DNA of 64,000 bases from Coxiellaceae bacterium UBA1530 (GTDB taxonomy: Bacteria; Pseudomonadota; Gammaproteobacteria; Coxiellales; Coxiellaceae). Below the pieces are notes generated by a model, which searched no databases, was not told where the DNA came from, and was given only the letters and a program-made list of their open reading frames with translations. The stretch is taken from NCBI GenBank assembly GCA_002323325.1, contig DCQA01000030.1, positions 20,303 to 84,302 on the forward strand. Reading direction: 5' to 3'. The position numbers and the translations under genes were made by a program. Below are positions 36,616 to 45,327 of the stretch, in pieces (position 1 is the first letter of the stretch; the number at the start of each line of letters is the position of its first letter).

Positions 36616-37422
36616 ATGCCGAAACAACGCCCCTTTGGCTACTCTCTTTTTCAATACCTCGGACTGTATGGAATAAGCCCTTCTGAAAATATCTTAGCTC
36701 TTAGACTTGATAAAATTTTTAGTTATTTGATGATCTTTGCAGCAATCTGCCTACTCTATGAGTGGCAGCATTACCGCACTAATGCTGAACATAGCCAACT
36801 TTTTTTTGTCATAGACTGGACAATATGGTTATTTTTTATTACTGAGTTCATCACCTTGTTTAGCTTAGTAGATAATAAAATACGATTCCTTAAACAACAA
36901 TGGATCATCATACTGATCATCATTTTTGGCCTACCTATTTTATTTCATGCAGGGCAACCCTCCCAGCTCCTTCTTAATCTACGACCATTACTAACACTGT
37001 TTATACTCATTAGAACCGGTCGTATGATCATTCTTTGCTTCATTGACGGTAGACTCTATACCACACTGGTTGCTGCAGCAATTATTGTAATGCTATTTGG
37101 TATCTGCGTTGCGGGCATTGATCCAAATATCAATACAGCATGGGATGGTATCTGGTGGGCTATTGCAACAGTATCTACCGTTGGCTATGGCGATATTGTT
37201 CCACAAAGTCTATTTGGACGCATGATAGGCTGTTTGTTAGTGGTTGTTGGCATCGGTGTTTTTGTGGTTCTTACTGCTAATTTTTTGAAGATATTACTCA
37301 AAAAAGAATCTGAATTAATTGAGCATGAAGTGCATGACATCAACGACATCAAACAACAATTAGACACAATACAACAACAACAAAAAAAAATGAGTGAAAT
37401 ACTAAACAAGCTAACTGAATAA
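36616..37422 (+). CDS. Voltage-gated-type potassium channel
   Basis: A 268-residue membrane protein of the six-helix ion-channel fold. Helices lie at about 32-48, 65-85, 93-110, 115-135, 145-168 and 207-228. The selectivity filter STVGYGDIVP near residues 193-202, before the last helix, defines K+ selectivity. TM4 has few basic residues (RPLLTLFILIRTGR), so voltage sensing is uncertain. The C-terminus is a Gln-rich coiled coil (KQQLDTIQQQQKKMSEIL) that probably helps tetramer assembly. AAGGAA precedes the ATG. It converges on the ferredoxin gene with a 20-nt gap. Confidence 0.9.
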   Translation: MPKQRPFGYSLFQYLGLYGISPSENILALRLDKIFSYLMIFAAICLLYEWQHYRTNAEHSQLFFVIDWTIWLFFITEFITLFSLVDNKIRFLKQQWIIILIIIFGLPILFHAGQPSQLLLNLRPLLTLFILIRTGRMIILCFIDGRLYTTLVAAAIIVMLFGICVAGIDPNINTAWDGIWWAIATVSTVGYGDIVPQSLFGRMIGCLLVVVGIGVFVVLTANFLKILLKKESELIEHEVHDINDIKQQLDTIQQQQKKMSEILNKLTE

Positions 37423-37442
37423 AGATATTCAGTGCAATAGAC

Positions 37443-37685
37443 CTAGGATTCTGTCAAATCCTTATATCGCCGCATTAACGTTTCTTTCTTCTCTTCAACA
37501 CCGACTAAAATACATTCCACGGGACACACCTCTTGGCATTGAGGGGTATCGAAATGGCCCTGACACTCCGTACAGCGCTTGGGATCAATCTCATAGATCA
37601 TTTCACCCATATAGATCGCATCGTTAGGGCACTCTGGCTCACAAACATCACAATTGATGCATTCATCTGTAATTAATAAAGACAT
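37443..37685 (-). CDS. YfhL-family 2[4Fe-4S] ferredoxin
   Basis: An 80-residue ferredoxin. The first cluster motif is CINCDVCEPECPND near 10-23. The second has the stretched form CTECQGHFDTPQCQEVCPVECI, with the insert typical of YfhL/Alvin ferredoxins, followed by a short C-terminal helix. These proteins have two clusters of unusually low potential; the physiological partner is usually unknown. It lies 10 nt downstream of coaD, a pairing also common in pseudomonads, and is the last gene of the pcnB-folK-coaD unit. Confidence 0.93.
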   Translation of the reverse strand: MSLLITDECINCDVCEPECPNDAIYMGEMIYEIDPKRCTECQGHFDTPQCQEVCPVECILVGVEEKKETLMRRYKDLTES

Positions 37686-37695
37686 AACAACACAC

Positions 37696-38169
37696 CTAGC
37701 TTAATGCTTGAATATATTTAAATACCGAATCGCTCAAAAAAGGAGACGAATCACGGCCTAATGTTAGAATCTCCCTCACCATAGTCGCAGACAGATAAGC
37801 ATACTCTTGTGCCGATGGTAAAAAAATCGTCTCTATTTCTGGTGCTAACGTATCATTCATACCTGCAAGCTGAAACTCGTAATCAAAATCAGAGACTGCA
37901 CGTAGTCCTCTGATGATAACCCCAGCACCATGCTCACGAGCACAATCCACAAGTAATCCCGATATGGGAATAACATCTACAGAGGTTATCTGACTAAATG
38001 CTAATTGACACATGGCCAAGCGATCATCCAGTGAAAAATGAGGCTCCTTCCTTACACTCGTAGCCACCCCGACAACTAAGTGACCACATAATTGAGCAGC
38101 TCGGGCAATCAGATCCTCATGGCCTTTAGTAATCGGATCAAATGTACCTGGAAAAATAGCGGTTTTCAT
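37696..38169 (-). CDS. coaD: Phosphopantetheine adenylyltransferase
   Basis: A 157-residue nucleotidyltransferase for the fourth step of coenzyme A synthesis. FPGTFDPITKGHEDLI (residues 6-21) carries the TxxH-type GH motif. VIIRGLRAVSDFDYEFQLAGMN near 83-104 and YAYLSATMVREI near 122-133 are substrate-binding blocks. The length is typical. Its ATG overlaps the folK stop as ATGA. Confidence 0.97.
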   Translation of the reverse strand: MKTAIFPGTFDPITKGHEDLIARAAQLCGHLVVGVATSVRKEPHFSLDDRLAMCQLAFSQITSVDVIPISGLLVDCAREHGAGVIIRGLRAVSDFDYEFQLAGMNDTLAPEIETIFLPSAQEYAYLSATMVREILTLGRDSSPFLSDSVFKYIQALS

Positions 38170-38675
38170 ATTACTGTCTCCACACTACTCGCTAGTTTTT
38201 CTAAATCATTCTGATTAAGCGTATCACAACATGACCTCAACGTATGACCACATGGCAATATTAAATCAGGAGTAATCTCAAGCAGAGGATATAATACAAA
38301 CGCTCTCTCTTTCATCGCATAGTGAGGGATTTGTAGATATGGAGTCTGTATAAATTCACTACCATACAAGATAATATCGATATCCATCTCACGCGATTGC
38401 CACCGCTGACCTATGACTCTTTTGCGTCCTAGCTCGGCTTCAATTGCTTGCGTGACAATGAGCAGTGACTCTGGTGAATAGCTTGTTTGTACCTCAACAA
38501 CCGCATTTATATACTCAGGCTGATCCAAACACCCCAAAGGCTGACTCCGGTAAAAACTGGACTGCTGACTGAGTAAAATACCCGGGTCATCTTTCAGTAA
38601 TGCTATTGCTTTTGAAATGTTTTGTGTAGAGTCGCCTAAATTACTTCCCAAGGCTAAAAATACTGACGCCATCAT
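38166..38675 (-). CDS. folK: 6-hydroxymethyl-7,8-dihydropterin pyrophosphokinase
   Basis: A 169-residue folate enzyme. It starts with the SVFLALGSNLGDS block. FYRSQPLG and QPEYINAVVEV follow, and RWQSREMDIDIILYG near 105-120 is the signature with the Mg-binding Asp pair. HYAMKERAFVLYPLLEI is the pterin-side loop. The start overlaps the pcnB stop as ATGA, and coaD overlaps the end in the same way. pcnB-folK adjacency is as in E. coli. Confidence 0.96.
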   Translation of the reverse strand: MMASVFLALGSNLGDSTQNISKAIALLKDDPGILLSQQSSFYRSQPLGCLDQPEYINAVVEVQTSYSPESLLIVTQAIEAELGRKRVIGQRWQSREMDIDIILYGSEFIQTPYLQIPHYAMKERAFVLYPLLEITPDLILPCGHTLRSCCDTLNQNDLEKLASSVETVI

Positions 38676-39979
38676 TTAGAACGTCTCGCATGTTGTTGAT
38701 CTTGTAGTTTTCGTAACATCCTCATGCGAGCCTTCGTTGAGCCTGCCTGATAAGATCGCCACCAGTGGGGCCATTTAAATCTAATCTCTCCGGACTCAGC
38801 TCGCAACTCTAGAAAATCGTAAGCCGCTCTAAAGTACCTTTGAGCATATAAGTTATCGACACGCCTCACTTTAGGATCTTGTAGATGCTTTTGCATGCGC
38901 CACATTGATCGCATCATGTGCAACATACGGGAGGGCAATCGAATTAAATGCGTTGTTTCATCCAATGCTAAGTCAATCGCACGCATAAAGCGGACTGCGG
39001 GTTTTAATTTTTGATGGCACAATTGCGCTTCATGCCAACAAACTACTGGCCAGAAGAAAACAGCCATTAAAAATCCTGGATTAATTGATTGACCTGCTGC
39101 AAATCGCTCATCAGTTGCTTTTAGGGCACGATTGAATAAGGCCTGGTCAGTAGCTATATCTCGATCCTTTAATACTTTTGTGACTGTAGGAAGTAATGCA
39201 TCAAGATAACCATAATCAAGCATTTTACGGTACGTGACTTCAGCGTAACCGTGAAAAAATAGTTTTAACCACTCGTGAAATAAACGTGACGAGGGCACCT
39301 TGGATAATAAAGCATGTTGGGTTCGAACCATTACTTCTGTATCGGGATGCATGGAAAAATTGAGCTTTGCTGCTAATCGGATCGCTCTTAGCAGGCGCAC
39401 AGGATCTTCCGTGAAACGTTTTAATGGATCACCAATAATCCGCATCACACGATGACGCAAATCCATTAGGCCACCGGTGTAGTCAACAATGGAAAAATCT
39501 TTAACGTTGTAATAGAGAGCATTCACAGTAAAATCACGACGCCATACATCTTCCTCTATTGAGCCAAACGTGTTATCCGACTGTATCTCACCTTGTGACG
39601 CATCTTGAGTATCAGCCTTATCTTGATGGGCTCTAAATGTAGAACACTCAATAATCTCCTCTCGAAAATTGATATGCACTAAGCGAAAACGTCGTCCAAT
39701 GATACGACTATTTGAAAATAATTCACGAATTTCTTCAGGATGCGCGTCAGTAACGACATCGAAATCTTTTGTGGCTTGCTTAAGCAAAATATCGCGTATA
39801 CTCCCTCCAACCAGGTATGCCTCATACCCCGCACGCTGCAAACGGTAAAGGACTTTTAATGCATTAGGACTGATATGCTTACGAGATAAAGGGTGATTCT
39901 TCCGTGTTACTACGATACTAGTAGAGTCACTTTGCTGTGCCCGAGTTGTTAGTGTTTTCCAAATATTTCGACTAAACAT
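38672..39979 (-). CDS. pcnB: Poly(A) polymerase I
   Basis: A 435-residue class II nucleotidyltransferase that adds 3' poly(A) tails, promoting RNA decay. YEAYLVGGSIRDILL near 54-68 and KDFDVVTDAHPEEI carry the catalytic residues. GRRFRLVHI follows, then RRDFTVNALYYN and RLLRAIRLAAKLNF. The N-terminal 30-residue basic extension and Arg-rich C-terminus (RMRMLRKLQDQQHARR) fit PAP rather than CCA-adding enzymes. It heads the four-gene unit ending with the ferredoxin. Confidence 0.93.
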   Translation of the reverse strand: MFSRNIWKTLTTRAQQSDSTSIVVTRKNHPLSRKHISPNALKVLYRLQRAGYEAYLVGGSIRDILLKQATKDFDVVTDAHPEEIRELFSNSRIIGRRFRLVHINFREEIIECSTFRAHQDKADTQDASQGEIQSDNTFGSIEEDVWRRDFTVNALYYNVKDFSIVDYTGGLMDLRHRVMRIIGDPLKRFTEDPVRLLRAIRLAAKLNFSMHPDTEVMVRTQHALLSKVPSSRLFHEWLKLFFHGYAEVTYRKMLDYGYLDALLPTVTKVLKDRDIATDQALFNRALKATDERFAAGQSINPGFLMAVFFWPVVCWHEAQLCHQKLKPAVRFMRAIDLALDETTHLIRLPSRMLHMMRSMWRMQKHLQDPKVRRVDNLYAQRYFRAAYDFLELRAESGEIRFKWPHWWRSYQAGSTKARMRMLRKLQDQQHARRSK

Positions 39980-40089
39980 ACAGTTACTCTACCTTGTGCG
40001 ATGATTTAGAGAGTCTATGCGTAATCACCGTCTATGTTGGCTTGTGTTTTATCACAGTCGATCAAAAATTACCAGGCAGGTCAAACCAA

Positions 40090-40860
40090 CTACTTAGATG
40101 ACCTAGAATCGTTATGATGATGCGGTATGTGAATAGCTTGTCCTTGAACACAAGGGGTTTTCAACATCGACTGACTTGCCCCCCATGCCTCACTGACTGG
40201 CGTCAACGTGGTTTCATATTTCTGCGCCAAAATCACATACACCCCGCCTAATCTCGGACAGCACATCTGGCCTAACGCCTCTAAAAATAATGTTTTTTCC
40301 CATACATGTTTATCCTCGAATGGTGGACGAAAACACAGGGTTTTTTGTATGACCACGTGAAAACCACAAGTTCTTAGCCACGAAACAACGCGAGACAAGG
40401 GATAGAAGCGCCCACACCATGGATAACTACTATCGCTTGATAACAAAGAGATTGCTCCCCATAAACTGCGACTATTGAAACCAAGCAAGTATAATTGACC
40501 ATCTGGGGTCAAAGCATCATAGAGCTGTTGTAAAAAGTCCAGAGGTTGATTCAAAAAACTCAATAAATGCGCGACAACAGCCACATCAATAGACCCAGGA
40601 GTAAATGGTAATGCTGTTTGATCTGCTACGATAACATCCTGAGAAAAATAGGTCCTTAACGTGTCTAATGCACAATAGAATTGATGCGGAATTGGGCTAT
40701 CTGCAATTAATTGCAAATCACTAGGGCCACCACACTGAATAATCACATCACCCAGCTTGTGTGATAGCAGTGCAGACAATATCTCGCGTTCTTGCTCAAG
40801 CAGTAACAGTCCGGGATGACGTCGATACCAATAATCCATTGTTACAAAAAAGTCTTCCAT
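40090..40860 (-). CDS. Class I SAM-dependent methyltransferase (YafS-like)
   Basis: A 256-residue protein. A Rossmann core is suggested by GDVIIQCGGPSD (motif I, degenerate), ALPFTPGSIDVAVVAHLLSF (motif IV) and LTPDGQLYLLGFNSRSLWG. The C-terminal LGGVYVILAQK resembles YafS and related proteins. The substrate is not known. The motif I glycine loop is unusual (IQCGGPS in place of ExGxGxG). It is divergent from gloB with a 72-nt gap, as in E. coli, where rnhA and dnaQ are also adjacent; here those two lie 32 kb away. Confidence 0.75.
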   Translation of the reverse strand: MEDFFVTMDYWYRRHPGLLLLEQEREILSALLSHKLGDVIIQCGGPSDLQLIADSPIPHQFYCALDTLRTYFSQDVIVADQTALPFTPGSIDVAVVAHLLSFLNQPLDFLQQLYDALTPDGQLYLLGFNSRSLWGAISLLSSDSSYPWCGRFYPLSRVVSWLRTCGFHVVIQKTLCFRPPFEDKHVWEKTLFLEALGQMCCPRLGGVYVILAQKYETTLTPVSEAWGASQSMLKTPCVQGQAIHIPHHHNDSRSSK

Positions 40861-40932
40861 GACTGACTCGCTGCTTGACTATCACCAATTAACTAATTAA
40901 TACTAACACCAATTTGTCCTAGAGGAATAGCT

Positions 40933-41718
40933 ATGTACACTGTCCATGCGATACCTGCACTTAAAGACAATTATATCTGGATGATTCAACATCAAAAATT
41001 AAAAAAGGCGATAGTCATCGATCCGGGCTGTACTACTGCAGTTATGGATAGACTCGAGGCTGAAAAACTCACTCTAACTGACATACTTATCACACACCAT
41101 CACCTCGACCATACAGCAGGCATTCAAGCCTTACAGCAGCATTTCCCTAATGCGCACTTGTATACCCCCTTTCCTAATCAAGCAGCCAATCGATTACAGC
41201 AACAAGTCCAAGAAGCTCAACGTCTATCTTTTTGGGACCAAGCACTATCATTAAAAGTCATCGCTGTACCAGGACATACACTTGACCATATTGCTTTTGT
41301 TAATGCTCAATCACTCTTTTGTGGAGATACCTTATTTAGTAGTGGCTGCGGTCGTCTTTTTGAAGGTAGCTATCAACAGTTATTTACCTCCCTGGAGCGA
41401 TTAGCACAACTCCCTGCAAAAACTGCAGTATTTTGTACGCACGAATACACACAAGCTAATTTAGCTTTTGCTACAGCCGTAGAACCGAACAACAGCGCCA
41501 TTCATAGTAAACAACACTGGGTTAATGATCGCTTAAAAAATAATCAACCCTCGTTGCCCAGTACGATAGAGAACGAACTCCACACAAATCCATTCTTAAG
41601 AACCAGCCACCCAGACGTTATTTCATCTGTCTGCGCCCATACTGGTAGTAATTTGCAAAACCCACTTGATGTATTCAAAGCACTTCGACAGTGGAAAGAT
41701 CATTTTACACCCAAATAG
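40933..41718 (+). CDS. gloB: Hydroxyacylglutathione hydrolase (glyoxalase II)
   Basis: A 261-residue metallo-beta-lactamase-fold hydrolase that splits S-lactoylglutathione in methylglyoxal detoxification. The metal site ITHHHLDHTAG is near 53-63. VPGHTLDHIAFV and FCGDTLFSSGCGRLFEG supply further ligands. FCTHEYTQANLAFA and the C-terminal NPFLR with TVxxL-type helix bind glutathione. AGAGGA stands 7 nt before the ATG. mltD follows 46 nt downstream, the E. coli order. Confidence 0.95.
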   Translation: MYTVHAIPALKDNYIWMIQHQKLKKAIVIDPGCTTAVMDRLEAEKLTLTDILITHHHLDHTAGIQALQQHFPNAHLYTPFPNQAANRLQQQVQEAQRLSFWDQALSLKVIAVPGHTLDHIAFVNAQSLFCGDTLFSSGCGRLFEGSYQQLFTSLERLAQLPAKTAVFCTHEYTQANLAFATAVEPNNSAIHSKQHWVNDRLKNNQPSLPSTIENELHTNPFLRTSHPDVISSVCAHTGSNLQNPLDVFKALRQWKDHFTPK

Positions 41719-41764
41719 AACCAACACTATTGAACTGGTCACTTATACCCCGTAAGATTCACGA

Positions 41765-43459
41765 ATGCTAAAATACTTTTTTCGACTAATGGTGTGCGGG
41801 CTCTTCTTTTTTGCTTTTGTTGCTTGCTCAACAACCACAGCTTCGTCAAACAACAAAACTATTTCTTCGAATCATCAGCGCAGTTGGCTTAATAAAACCC
41901 TTCATCCTGATCTATGGCAGGCCATTAATCACACTGAAAATCTACTATACAATCCACAACAGAGTGATATCGCCAAACAGATTACTTTTTACACAAAAAA
42001 CTCGCGTACCATCCCGATACTAGCCAATAACGCACAACCATACCTGTACTACATCTACCAACAAACGCAAATTCGTCATATGCCTGCAGAGCTAGCTTTG
42101 CTTCCTATGGTAGAGAGTAACTACAATCCTTTCCTCTATTCTAATCAAGGAGCAACTGGCCTATGGCAAATTATGCCGGGCACTGCCTCTGGCTTTCATC
42201 TTGATATCAACTGGTGGTACGATGGTCGCCGTGATATAAGGGCATCCACCAAAGCTGCGCTGGATTACCTCTCTTATTTACACGATTTTTTTGATGACTG
42301 GCTACTTGCTATTGCAGCTTATAATTGTGGTGAGGGAACCGTCAACAAAGCCATTCACCATAATCAGCAAGCCCATTTACCAACTGATTTTTGGTCTTTA
42401 TCATTACCCTATCAAACTAAAATCTATGTCCCTAAATTACTAGCATTAACCACAATCATAAAAAATCCGGCACAGTACAACACACTCCTTCCTAGTATCC
42501 CTAACACTCCTTACTTCACCTCTGTCCCTGTCAGCGGACAAATTGATTTTTCACTAATAGCCAAACTTGCTGATATTTCACCTAAGACTGTGAGAGCACT
42601 GAATCCCGGCTATCGAAGATTTGCAACAGCACCTACATCTCATGACTCGCTCTTACTACCCATTGAAAAAGCGCCGATTTTTACTGATAACCTCAACCGT
42701 CACACCGACAAAAAAGTTCACTGGGAACATCATCGAGTTCAAGCAGGCGATACATTAAGCGACATTGCAAAGCACTATCAAACGCGTGTTTCAGTATTAG
42801 AACGTGTCAACAATCTACATTCTAGTATCATTCATCCTAATCAAGATTTGCTTGTTCCGTTATCCAAAGAAATTAGTATAGCTGCGACACAACACACAAG
42901 ACAAATTGATAACATTGCTGAGGACCATGTTCCAGGGCCTCAAAAAGTCACCTACACCGTTCAACCACATGACACACTAGAAGCCATTTCACAGCGATAT
43001 CACGTGACCCAATCGGCCATAAGTTTTTGGAATCATCTCTCTAAAACACAACCGTTACATATCAATCAAACACTCGTCCTTTGGCTATCACCTCGTACAC
43101 TACACTCTCCCTCTGCGGTAATTTACACTGTAAAATCTGGCGATACTTTAAGCACCATAGCGCAACGTTATCACAGCACTACTGCTCAATTAAAAACTAT
43201 CAATCATTTGCCAAATAATCTCATTCGAATAGGTCAGAAGCTCACTATCACGCCAGGCACCGTTAAACGGCATAACTTTCAGCCGAAACATAGCCGCGAA
43301 ATGATTATCCATACCGTACATCAAGGCGAGTCCATTTCTACCATTGCACATCATTACCATGTTAGCTCACACCAAATTGCCCGCTGGAACCACCTTAATA
43401 ACCTCTCTCTGATACACATTGGCCAAAAACTTCAAATCTACCCAAAAGACACTGCATAG
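41765..43459 (+). CDS. mltD: Membrane-bound lytic murein transglycosylase D with four LysM repeats
   Basis: A 564-residue peptidoglycan lyase. A lipoprotein signal ends FVAC near residue 20. The SLT domain has the catalytic Glu in LALLPMVESNYNPF near 109-122, then GATGLWQIMPGTA and IAAYNCGEG. Four LysM modules follow, opening with VQAGDTLSDIAKHY, VQPHDTLEAISQRY, VKSGDTLSTIAQRY and VHQGESISTIAHHY, and reach the C-terminus. It would act on glycan strands from the inner face of the outer membrane. E. coli MltD is shorter, with fewer LysM modules. Confidence 0.93.
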   Translation: MLKYFFRLMVCGLFFFAFVACSTTTASSNNKTISSNHQRSWLNKTLHPDLWQAINHTENLLYNPQQSDIAKQITFYTKNSRTIPILANNAQPYLYYIYQQTQIRHMPAELALLPMVESNYNPFLYSNQGATGLWQIMPGTASGFHLDINWWYDGRRDIRASTKAALDYLSYLHDFFDDWLLAIAAYNCGEGTVNKAIHHNQQAHLPTDFWSLSLPYQTKIYVPKLLALTTIIKNPAQYNTLLPSIPNTPYFTSVPVSGQIDFSLIAKLADISPKTVRALNPGYRRFATAPTSHDSLLLPIEKAPIFTDNLNRHTDKKVHWEHHRVQAGDTLSDIAKHYQTRVSVLERVNNLHSSIIHPNQDLLVPLSKEISIAATQHTRQIDNIAEDHVPGPQKVTYTVQPHDTLEAISQRYHVTQSAISFWNHLSKTQPLHINQTLVLWLSPRTLHSPSAVIYTVKSGDTLSTIAQRYHSTTAQLKTINHLPNNLIRIGQKLTITPGTVKRHNFQPKHSREMIIHTVHQGESISTIAHHYHVSSHQIARWNHLNNLSLIHIGQKLQIYPKDTA

Positions 43460-43563
43460 AGAATACTCTCTAGTCCTATCCCGGGCGCTCAACATTCACG
43501 ACTATATTTGATACACTGCTGCTCCATTAGTACGACGTATTAACACCATCAAAAGGATATCTC

Positions 43564-44418
43564 ATGACGGCCAATATCATAGACGGACGCCAGATAGCTG
43601 CTCAGGTAAAAAAAAATCTCAAACAAAAAATCGTAACACGATTAAATCTCGGTCTTCCTAAACCTGGATTAGATGTTATTTTAGTCGGCAACAACCCTGC
43701 ATCAGCCACTTATGTTCGTCATAAACAAATTGCCTGCGATGAAGTTGGTATTTTATCACGACGACTGGACTTACCTGAAACGACCTCACAGGCAGAGCTA
43801 GAATCACTGATTGAAACTCTCAACCAACGCAAAGAAACGCATGGTATATTACTACAGCTTCCGCTTCCTCATACTTTAGACACTAACCCTCTATTATCAC
43901 GTATTAATCATCTTAAAGATGTTGATGGCTTCCACCCTTTCAATATTGGTCAATTGGCTCAACGTCAACCTACTATGCGACCCTGCACACCCTATGGTGT
44001 TATACAGCTCCTTAAGTCAACTAAATGCGACCTCAGTAAAGCACACGCGGTTATTGTCGGAGCCTCTAATATTGTTGGTCGCCCCATGGCATTAGAATGC
44101 TTATTATCTAAATGTACCGTTACCATCTGTCACCGTTTCACACAATCGCTACAACAACATATTCAAGATGCTGATATTTTAATCGTAGCTATTGGAAAAC
44201 CAGGTATTATTCAATCTGAATGGATTAAACCCGGCGCTATTGTTATTGATGTTGGCTTCAACCACCTACCTAATGGACGAGTCTGTGGCGATATTGACTA
44301 TGACTCAGCAAAAGAACGTGCTGGCTGGATTACACCTGTTCCAGGCGGAGTCGGCCCGATGACCGTTGCTGTTTTATTAGAGAATACATTACGATCAGCT
44401 GAGCTGCATGATGAATAG
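43564..44418 (+). CDS. folD: Methylenetetrahydrofolate dehydrogenase/cyclohydrolase
   Basis: A 284-residue bifunctional folate enzyme supplying 10-formyl-THF for purine synthesis. NPASATYVRHKQIACDEVG near 43-61 includes the catalytic Lys. GILLQLPLP near 96 and the NADP-binding VIVGASNIVGRPMA near 164 follow. The C-terminal TPVPGGVGPMTVAVLLENT is the second signature. AAAGGA precedes the ATG. It overlaps the SDR gene by 11 nt. Confidence 0.97.
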   Translation: MTANIIDGRQIAAQVKKNLKQKIVTRLNLGLPKPGLDVILVGNNPASATYVRHKQIACDEVGILSRRLDLPETTSQAELESLIETLNQRKETHGILLQLPLPHTLDTNPLLSRINHLKDVDGFHPFNIGQLAQRQPTMRPCTPYGVIQLLKSTKCDLSKAHAVIVGASNIVGRPMALECLLSKCTVTICHRFTQSLQQHIQDADILIVAIGKPGIIQSEWIKPGAIVIDVGFNHLPNGRVCGDIDYDSAKERAGWITPVPGGVGPMTVAVLLENTLRSAELHDE

Positions 44419-45169
44419 TTTTAGTAAAACGATCTGTATCACTGGTGCAAGCAGTGGTATCGGTGAAGCACTCGCTATAGCTTACTCCACATCAAAGACT
44501 CATTTAATTTTACTAGGCAGAAATAATGAGCGGTTAAAGGTGGTCCAACAGCGGTGTGAGTCAAGAGGAGCGACGGTTATTACTCAAAGCATAGATATAA
44601 CTGATCAATCTAAACTCGATAAATGGTTAGTTAAACAAGACATTCAAACGCCGATTGACCTTCTTATTGCCAACGCTGGATGCTCAAGTACACAACTACA
44701 GAACTTAGGATCATCACAAAATGACATTGAACAACAACTGTGGAACATTCATCTCCATGGCACCTTAAATACCATCCACCCTCTAATTCCTCGTATGCAG
44801 AAACGTCGAGCTGGACACATTGTCATCATGAGCTCGATAAATGCATTGATTCCAACGGGAAGTTCAGCCGCGTATGGTGCTGCCAAAGCCGCTCTCCTTC
44901 ACTATGGTCGATCTCTTCAAGGGAAACTTGCAACGGACAAGATTACCGTTAGCGTCTTGTGTCCGGGATGGATTAAAACGCCTCTCACTGAACAAAATCA
45001 TTTCCCGATGCCATTCATTTTATCGCCCGAGAAAGCAGCGATGTATATTCAAAAAAAACTCGATAAACGAAACCACTGTATCATTTTTCCATGGCCGATG
45101 CGTTGGCTTGCAAGATGCTATCAACTATTACCTTCCGCCTTACAAAGGGCTATCACACAGCGCACCTAA
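44408..45169 (+). CDS. Short-chain dehydrogenase/reductase
   Basis: A 253-residue classical SDR. The cofactor loop TGASSGIGEALA is at residues 12-23. LIANAG near 94 is the NNAG-type motif. The catalytic Ser lies in IVMSSINA and the Tyr/Lys in YGAAKAAL near 156. The C-terminal FPWPMRWLARCYQLLPSALQ is hydrophobic and may touch the membrane. Substrate cannot be inferred. It shares 11 nt with folD, so translation is probably coupled. Confidence 0.85.
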   Translation: MMNSFSKTICITGASSGIGEALAIAYSTSKTHLILLGRNNERLKVVQQRCESRGATVITQSIDITDQSKLDKWLVKQDIQTPIDLLIANAGCSSTQLQNLGSSQNDIEQQLWNIHLHGTLNTIHPLIPRMQKRRAGHIVIMSSINALIPTGSSAAYGAAKAALLHYGRSLQGKLATDKITVSVLCPGWIKTPLTEQNHFPMPFILSPEKAAMYIQKKLDKRNHCIIFPWPMRWLARCYQLLPSALQRAITQRT

Positions 45170-45327
45170 CGCCTTACGTAGATGCCATGCTAGTAGCTGA
45201 TCACCCTCTTTAGGAATATATTGATTACCATTAAAATATATACAAGATATAGTTTTCACTGCGCTTATGAATGAATAGTGTCTATGTTACAGTTTTGACA
45301 GTATTTAAAGATAAATGGATTTATCTC

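Noticed and set aside
43457..43472. TAGAGA-ATAC-TCTCTA hairpin at the mltD stop as a terminator
   Set aside because: It has a six-base AT-rich stem with no T-run, too weak to call.
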